64,000 nt of DNA from Pelecanus crispus. Its lineage: Eukaryota > Chordata > Aves > Pelecaniformes > Pelecanidae. The notes beneath the pieces are model-generated. The model saw only the letters and a program-made list of their open reading frames with translations, was not told where the DNA came from and ran no database searches. The number at the start of each line of letters is the position of its first letter. The first letter of the stretch is position 1. Shown here one piece after another: positions 60,101 to 64,000 of this stretch. The stretch is from positions 17,190,202-17,254,201 of the forward strand of contig NC_134654.1 of the NCBI RefSeq assembly GCF_030463565.1, given 5' to 3'. Made by a program: the position numbers and the translations under genes.

Positions 60101-62513
60101 GAAGTGGGGAGCCTGCAGGGGATGGGGAGACCCAATTAGAAGGGGTGCAAGGACAGGGGCCTCGAGCACTGCATAAAATCTCGAGGGTTTAGGCTGCAAG
60201 TGGGAGGAGGAGAAATGGATTGGAGCAGCGGTTCACCCTGTGACACCCCATCCTCTCCCAAGGAAGGGTCAAAGAATGCCCACTGGGCACAGCTCTGCAC
60301 CTTCCCAACCTTCCGGCTGTAGCTTACATGCCAAAGCCTATATATAAATTTCTCTTTAACAACCGCAGATCCATACAGATGAATCGCATTACAGCCTGTG
60401 CTTTTGCAAGATCTGGCAGCAATGATTTCCTTGGGATAATGATGCATTGTGCTAATAATAATAATAAAAAAAGTATTTCCTGTGAAGGCTCCACTCCTTC
60501 TTTTCATTAGCATTGCCTATATATTTTGCTCAAGTATAAAGGGTAATGAAAAAATTTGCCTTCTCTGCACTGAGATATTGTCCGTCTCCCTTTCTGACTA
60601 GCCCATCTTTAAATAAAAAGATTAAAAACATTGAAGCTCCTTTTTTTCATCTCTCAGCTCGTGCAATGGTTGCCTGGTCTTGATCCCTGTAGATTCATAC
60701 AGGATCTTTTTTTGAGATGAACTGATGAAAGCAGACCGTGATGTTTCAGACGAAAGTCACCCCAATTTCAGTGACTGTTCTGCGTGGCTCCACGGGACCC
60801 TGGACCCTGTGCTCCCTGCGGGCTGGGATCAAGCTATGTGCAGCAGCCTTGGGACTTACATACAGGACCGCATAGTAGAAAAGCAGAGCCAGGGGCGTTA
60901 CGAGGTCATAGTCGCACTTCTCCTGCACCTATAGGAAACAGCCCGAGGGCAGAAGGATGAGCTGGGCTGCTCGCCACGAGTGTTACCCGAGAGCATCCTT
61001 GAAGGTGCCAGAAGACTCCCCAACAGCGCAGCCAAGTGCCCAACCCGCACCATCACATCACCATCCCCAGCAGATTCCCTTGTCTCCATGGGAAAACAAC
61101 CCCTAAAGCCCCAGTAACCCACACCAATGAGACACGCAGATCAGCACAGACTGCCACTCTGCCTTTACTCTCGAGAAGCAGGATTTGGCCAAGCTCCCAG
61201 CCCTCCGATGCTCCTGATCCTTGCAGTTGCGTGAATTTCTATGAAAGTGCCTCAAAAGCAGGCAGTTTGGAGAGGCAAGCAGGCAGCCCAGCCTCTGCAA
61301 GCGGCTTGCAAAGCTCAGCAGCACAGTGCAAACCGTGTATTTTTGTCCCAGCCTTTGCCAGTAAATAGCCGGCAGAATTATTTCACCGAGGGACATAGTG
61401 ATGGCTCAAGCATACATTTGCAGACACTGTCTCCCCTTTTCTATGAACACACCATAAAGTGCAATAATTCCTGACATAAACCCTAATGTAATAAAACACT
61501 ATCTGCAACTAAATCAATTTAGCCTCTTAAAAAAAAAAAATCAACAAAAAAAAAAGATTAAACCAAATTGTACTAATCTTAACTTGTACCTGCTCCACAG
61601 CCTGGCAGCTAAACAGCCTTTCTTTCCCAAAAAATGAAAGGCAGCATTTACCCCATCACATGAATCCCAGTGCTGAGGATTTAGGAAACACATCACCATT
61701 TCCTGCCACATCAAGGGATTCCTCTGAGGTCTTCCCGTCCGCAGCCCAGCGTGACCCTGCTTGACTGATGATGCCTTGAGCTTCTCCGGCACATGACAGA
61801 ACTGTGGCAGGCCAATTGATCAGCCCCACTGCCATTTTGCCTCCCCACTGTGCTTGACCTGACTGTCACCTGACAGGCTGCTACATGGAGCAAACCCTGC
61901 CCATGGTCCCCAGCGTCCCAGCTCCACTCCTGGCCCTGCAGGAAGCCTGGCAGAGCTGCAGCAAAGTTTCCATCAAAAACAACAGGAAACTTTCAGCTTG
62001 CTCTGACTTGGACTAGCAGCTCCCAACTTACGCTGGGGGGAGGTCTGGGGAAGGCTGGCTCCATCTGCGCAGCCCTGCGACTGAGGCTGCCCCTGCATGG
62101 CGCCGAGCAGCGCTTTGGGAAATCAAACCCCTTCCCCATGGATCTGCAGTGCTGCCTGAAGAGCAGGTATTGGAGCTGGGGTTTTCCCTCGCAGTTCCCA
62201 CGTGCTGAAAGGCAGCAGGATACAGAGCTGCTCCCATCAGCGTTTTGGACCTGCTGACCCAGCATCACCCGCCCCCGAGCTCCAGTGCTCCAGCAATACC
62301 TTAGCACAACCCAAAATCACCCGCTGAGCTCTGCAAAACTCCACTTTGGGCAAGCCCTGGAGCTGACGCCATCTCAAAGCCCACAGCCCTCCCCGGTAGC
62401 CCCCCGACTCACCTCTTTGGCTTTGCCAAGGATCTTCTCCACAAGAATGAGGTAGTTCCCGGCATCTCGGCTCACCAGCTCCTGCAGGCTCCAACAGTTC
62501 AGGCACAACCCGG
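44975..62513 (-). CDS. PIK3R5: PIK3R5, PI3-kinase gamma regulatory subunit 5 (p101), 5'-partial
   Basis: Adaptor that recruits and activates p110-gamma (PIK3CG) downstream of GPCRs by binding G-beta-gamma at the plasma membrane (family knowledge). Exons, 5' to 3': 62413-62513, 60860-60928, 59974-60112, 57378-57447, 55715-55889, 55009-55162, 54397-54480, 52450-53206, 52197-52350, 51886-52011, 51510-51635, 50597-50690, 49246-49322, 48620-48713, 47044-47126, 46716-46825, 44975-45116. They sum to 2555 nt and give 851 residues plus a stop, uninterrupted. The human protein is 880 residues; its first ~34 (MQPGATTC...) are not in the window, so the 5' coding exon(s) lie to the right. Residues 1-236 here are the helical p110-binding part. 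237-568 are the central barrel plus an acidic and serine-rich linker. 569-851, from LDPWYERN to the conserved end TFSGALP, include the G-beta-gamma-binding part. Introns hold nothing recognised except the CR1 copy and the G-rich block noted separately. Confidence 0.97.
45291..45820 (-). mobile_element. CR1 LINE, 5'-truncated, copy 2
   Basis: Only the last ~100 codons of the RT ORF and the complete composite 3' UTR are present, in the last PIK3R5 intron and in the same orientation as the gene. The composite (outer unit 45292-45389, spacer to 45462, inner unit from 45463) is the same as in copy 1. By eye only two substitutions separate the copies over about 510 bp. Flanks and truncation points differ, so it is a separate insertion. 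Confidence 0.93.
46716..46825 (-). CDS. PIK3R5: PIK3R5 exon with a NAGNAG acceptor
   Basis: 110 nt, phase 0 to 2. Contains [12 protein letters not shown] and [17 protein letters not shown]. The acceptor reads tatcagcag, so the exon may begin at 46825 (as listed, matching human NQISTSQ) or at 46828, adding one glutamine. Confidence 0.94.
47044..47126 (-). CDS. PIK3R5: PIK3R5 exon
   Basis: 83 nt, phase 1 to 0. Contains [20 protein letters not shown], equivalent to human [20 protein letters not shown]. Basic segment of the C-terminal region. Confidence 0.96.
48620..48713 (-). CDS. PIK3R5: PIK3R5 exon
   Basis: 94 nt, phase 0 to 1. Contains [20 protein letters not shown], matching human [20 protein letters not shown]. 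Confidence 0.95.
49246..49322 (-). CDS. PIK3R5: PIK3R5 exon
   Basis: 77 nt, phase 1 to 0. Contains [20 protein letters not shown], one change from human. This is among the most conserved parts of the protein. Confidence 0.97.
49775..49807 (+). repeat. G-rich block with G-quadruplex potential
   Basis: G tracts of 3, 8, 6, 2, 4 and 4 separated by one or two bases, on the plus strand (template strand of PIK3R5), in the intron between the exons at 50597-50690 and 49246-49322. Confidence 0.75.
50597..50690 (-). CDS. PIK3R5: PIK3R5 exon with a weak donor
   Basis: 94 nt, phase 0 to 1. Contains [20 protein letters not shown], identical over most of its length to human. The donor reads CAG|gtctgt, lacking the usual purine at +3 and G at +5. 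Confidence 0.96.
51510..51635 (-). CDS. PIK3R5: PIK3R5 exon
   Basis: 126 nt, phase 0 to 0. Contains [20 protein letters not shown], matching human [20 protein letters not shown]. Confidence 0.97.
51886..52011 (-). CDS. PIK3R5: PIK3R5 exon
   Basis: 126 nt, phase 0 to 0. Contains [20 protein letters not shown], nearly identical to human [20 protein letters not shown]. Confidence 0.97.
52197..52350 (-). CDS. PIK3R5: PIK3R5 exon
   Basis: 154 nt, phase 2 to 0. Contains [15 protein letters not shown], then a proline/serine-rich loop. Equivalent to PIK3R6 exon 11. Confidence 0.95.
52450..53206 (-). CDS. PIK3R5: PIK3R5 large central exon
   Basis: 757 nt, phase 1 to 2, 252 codons. In order: an acidic tract ([15 protein letters not shown]), a serine-rich linker with [40 protein letters not shown], and the closing element [20 protein letters not shown]. 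Human p101 has the same order. The unstructured linker is the main size difference from PIK3R6. Confidence 0.97.
54397..54480 (-). CDS. PIK3R5: PIK3R5 exon
   Basis: 84 nt, phase 1 to 1. Contains [20 protein letters not shown], nearly identical to human [20 protein letters not shown]. Confidence 0.97.
55009..55162 (-). CDS. PIK3R5: PIK3R5 exon
   Basis: 154 nt, phase 0 to 1. Contains [19 protein letters not shown]. This is a faster-evolving helical segment; the match to human (KTLAELEDIFTETAEAQE) is clear but looser. Confidence 0.94.
55715..55889 (-). CDS. PIK3R5: PIK3R5 exon
   Basis: 175 nt, phase 2 to 0. Contains [20 protein letters not shown] and [20 protein letters not shown], matching the human TVLLLNPVEVQAEF block. 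Confidence 0.96.
57378..57447 (-). CDS. PIK3R5: PIK3R5 exon
   Basis: 70 nt, phase 1 to 2. Contains [20 protein letters not shown]. Confidence 0.96.
59476..59503. repeat. 14-bp tandem duplication
   Basis: GAGCATCTCAAACT followed by GAGCATCTCAAACA, in a PIK3R5 intron. Confidence 0.8.
59974..60112 (-). CDS. PIK3R5: PIK3R5 exon
   Basis: 139 nt, phase 0 to 1. Contains [15 protein letters not shown] and FLTWPVPYC, nearly unchanged from human p101. Confidence 0.97.
60860..60928 (-). CDS. PIK3R5: PIK3R5 exon
   Basis: 69 nt, phase 0 to 0. Encodes [19 protein letters not shown] and on to LY, matching human [18 protein letters not shown]. Confidence 0.96.
62413..62513 (-). CDS. PIK3R5: PIK3R5 exon (first in the window)
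   Basis: 101 nt, phase 1 to 0. Contains [15 protein letters not shown] and [13 protein letters not shown], near-identical to human [18 protein letters not shown]. Acceptor cccccgcag, donor gtgagt. Confidence 0.96.
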
Positions 62514-64000
62514 CTGCGGGGGAGACAGAGCTGCCGTCATGCACAGCCCCATTCAAGAAGGTCACAGGAGGGACGAACAATGGGAAAGGGTCAGGGTAAA
62601 GGTGTTTGCCGCCTGTGTCAGATCACGGCAGAGGAAAAACAACCTCGCACCCTCATTCCGGACAGATCTAATCTTGCCAAGTGGTGCTTATCTCAGCGGC
62701 ACCACTTTGTACCCGAGCACCTTAGTGCTCTCGCTCACCCAGCTCAATGCACTCAGCTGGGTTGGATGCCTCTCCCCACGGCAGGCCGGGTAGCTGACAT
62801 GCCTGTGCTGCCACGTGCCCACTGCAGAGGCCAGAGGGATGTGCATAGCATAGGTGTATTCCCACCTCCAGTCTGCCTGAGCACAGAAAACCCACTAGGT
62901 GCAGCCCCTTGCCCTGCTGCCCCAGGCTCAAGCACCCCAGATGCAGTATCCCAACTATAAACTCACTCAAACCCTGCAACATTCAGCTCCCCATTAGGCA
63001 ACACATCCAACCCCCTCCAGGTGCATCACACCTGAGGGAAGACACTGCATCCCCCCGACCAGCTTCCGCACAGCCTGGAGGTGCACCACCACATCAGCAT
63101 CGCAGCAGTCAGAGCTCGTATCAGCATCATTGTTAAGCCTGCCCTGTATTTATTCCATCTCTTAGCACCTTCAAGTTTTTATTAATGTATTAAAACCCCA
63201 CCAGGAAATTTCCCAGATACTGAGAGAGGAGAATTGCCATGCAAACGGATGGAGGGTCCTTCTCCCTGGTTAACTGAAACCCCCCTGGCTTCCATCCCCA
63301 GACATCTGCCTCTCACTGCTGGGACCCAACTGCTGACAATGGCCCAAGGTGTTTCCCGAGGCCGTCACTTTTCTTGGCAGTCAGGGCCACCTCCCAGATG
63401 GTCTTAGAGGAAATGATCTGAGTGAAGGCTGCCGGGCGCCTCCATTCATCCTGGCCCTGCATCCCGGGGAAGGAGACGGCGCTCACCGGCTCCAGACTGG
63501 GATCTGCAGACCAAGGAGGGAGTAGCACCTCCTCCTCCTCCTCCTCCTCTTCCTCCCAGGGACCCAGGCACCGCACACAGTCCGGTGGAGAAAAGTTATA
63601 GGGAAATTTCAAACAAACAACCAAACAAATATCTGAGAAAGGTCCATGTTTGCATCTCCCTCATCCCACATTGCCATGATTTTATCACCAGGAATGGACA
63701 CAGTGTAGGCATCACACAGCTCAGCCACAGCCTATGGCACAGTTCAGGGGGTACTGGCACTGGGGCTCTTCCAAGCTCAGTCCAAAAGCAAAACCAAGAG
63801 AGAAAGAGAGCATCTCTCACTGCAGGGAAGTGGGGCTAACAATCAGAGAGGAAAAATAAATATAAATCCAGCCACTCTTCATTCACATGGTCTATTAAGT
63901 GGCACAGAAACATAACAAACACCAACCCACGCGTGTTGGCTGTCACGTTGAAGCTAACAAGGAAGAAGCAATGCTGTGAGCTGGCAAGGGGACAGTGGTA
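62514..64000. other. PIK3R5 5' intron, no exon recognised
   Basis: I searched for the expected N-terminal exon (human residues [20 protein letters not shown]) and found nothing like it. The only notable element is a CTC trinucleotide run at 63528-63557. Confidence 0.6.
63528..63557. repeat. (CTC)n simple repeat
   Basis: About ten CTC/CTT triplets. On the minus strand it makes a run of glutamates inside an open frame that does not match p101. Confidence 0.85.

Noticed and set aside
63313..63624. Open frame with a glutamate run, considered as the p101 N-terminus or acidic tract
   Set aside because: It lies 5' of the GLCLNCW exon, shows no match to the expected N-terminal peptide, and the glutamates come from a CTC microsatellite. 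The real acidic tract is in 52450-53206.

Overview
The window is vertebrate nuclear DNA, almost certainly from a bird. It has split genes with GT-AG introns, CR1 LINE copies ending in the avian-type tail with the octamer ATTCTATG, and a solo LTR whose ends and U3 I recognise as a common avian endogenous-retrovirus LTR. I recall that LTR as frequent in Neoaves, so a non-galliform bird is likely, but this rests on memory.

There are two protein-coding genes, both on the minus strand and in tandem. PIK3R5 (p101, regulatory subunit of PI3-kinase gamma) runs from 62513 down to its stop codon at 44975. Its 17 recognised exons give 851 residues. The first roughly 35 residues lie beyond the right edge. 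PIK3R6 (p84/p87) runs from its start codon at 19598 down to 517. Its 17 recognised coding exons give 665 residues. About two C-terminal exons lie beyond the left edge. All exon junctions keep frame, and no frameshift or premature stop was found in either gene.

The two genes are paralogues. Every exon visible in both has a counterpart of similar length and identical intron phase, so the pair is a readable fossil of a whole-gene tandem duplication. Both products bind the p110-gamma catalytic subunit and couple it to G-beta-gamma (p101 strongly, p84 more weakly). They are alternative, not joint, adaptors.

Layout: 1-516 PIK3R6 intron; 517-19718 PIK3R6, with a 135-bp pentanucleotide array in one intron and an antisense solo LTR (12499-13060) in another; 19719-40650 intergenic, no gene supported; 40651 to about 42115 a 5'-truncated CR1 with part of its reverse transcriptase; 42126-44974 region downstream of the PIK3R5 stop; 44975-62513 PIK3R5, with a second, nearly identical CR1 tail (45291-45820) in its last intron; 62514-64000 PIK3R5 5' intron.

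The most notable non-genic signals are: a CR1 lineage carrying two successive 3' ends, present in two near-identical copies that flank the last PIK3R5 exon as direct repeats; a pentanucleotide array that fills an AG-free zone in front of a PIK3R6 splice acceptor; and an LTR with a perfect CRE, a TATA box and an 18-bp palindrome at its predicted start site.
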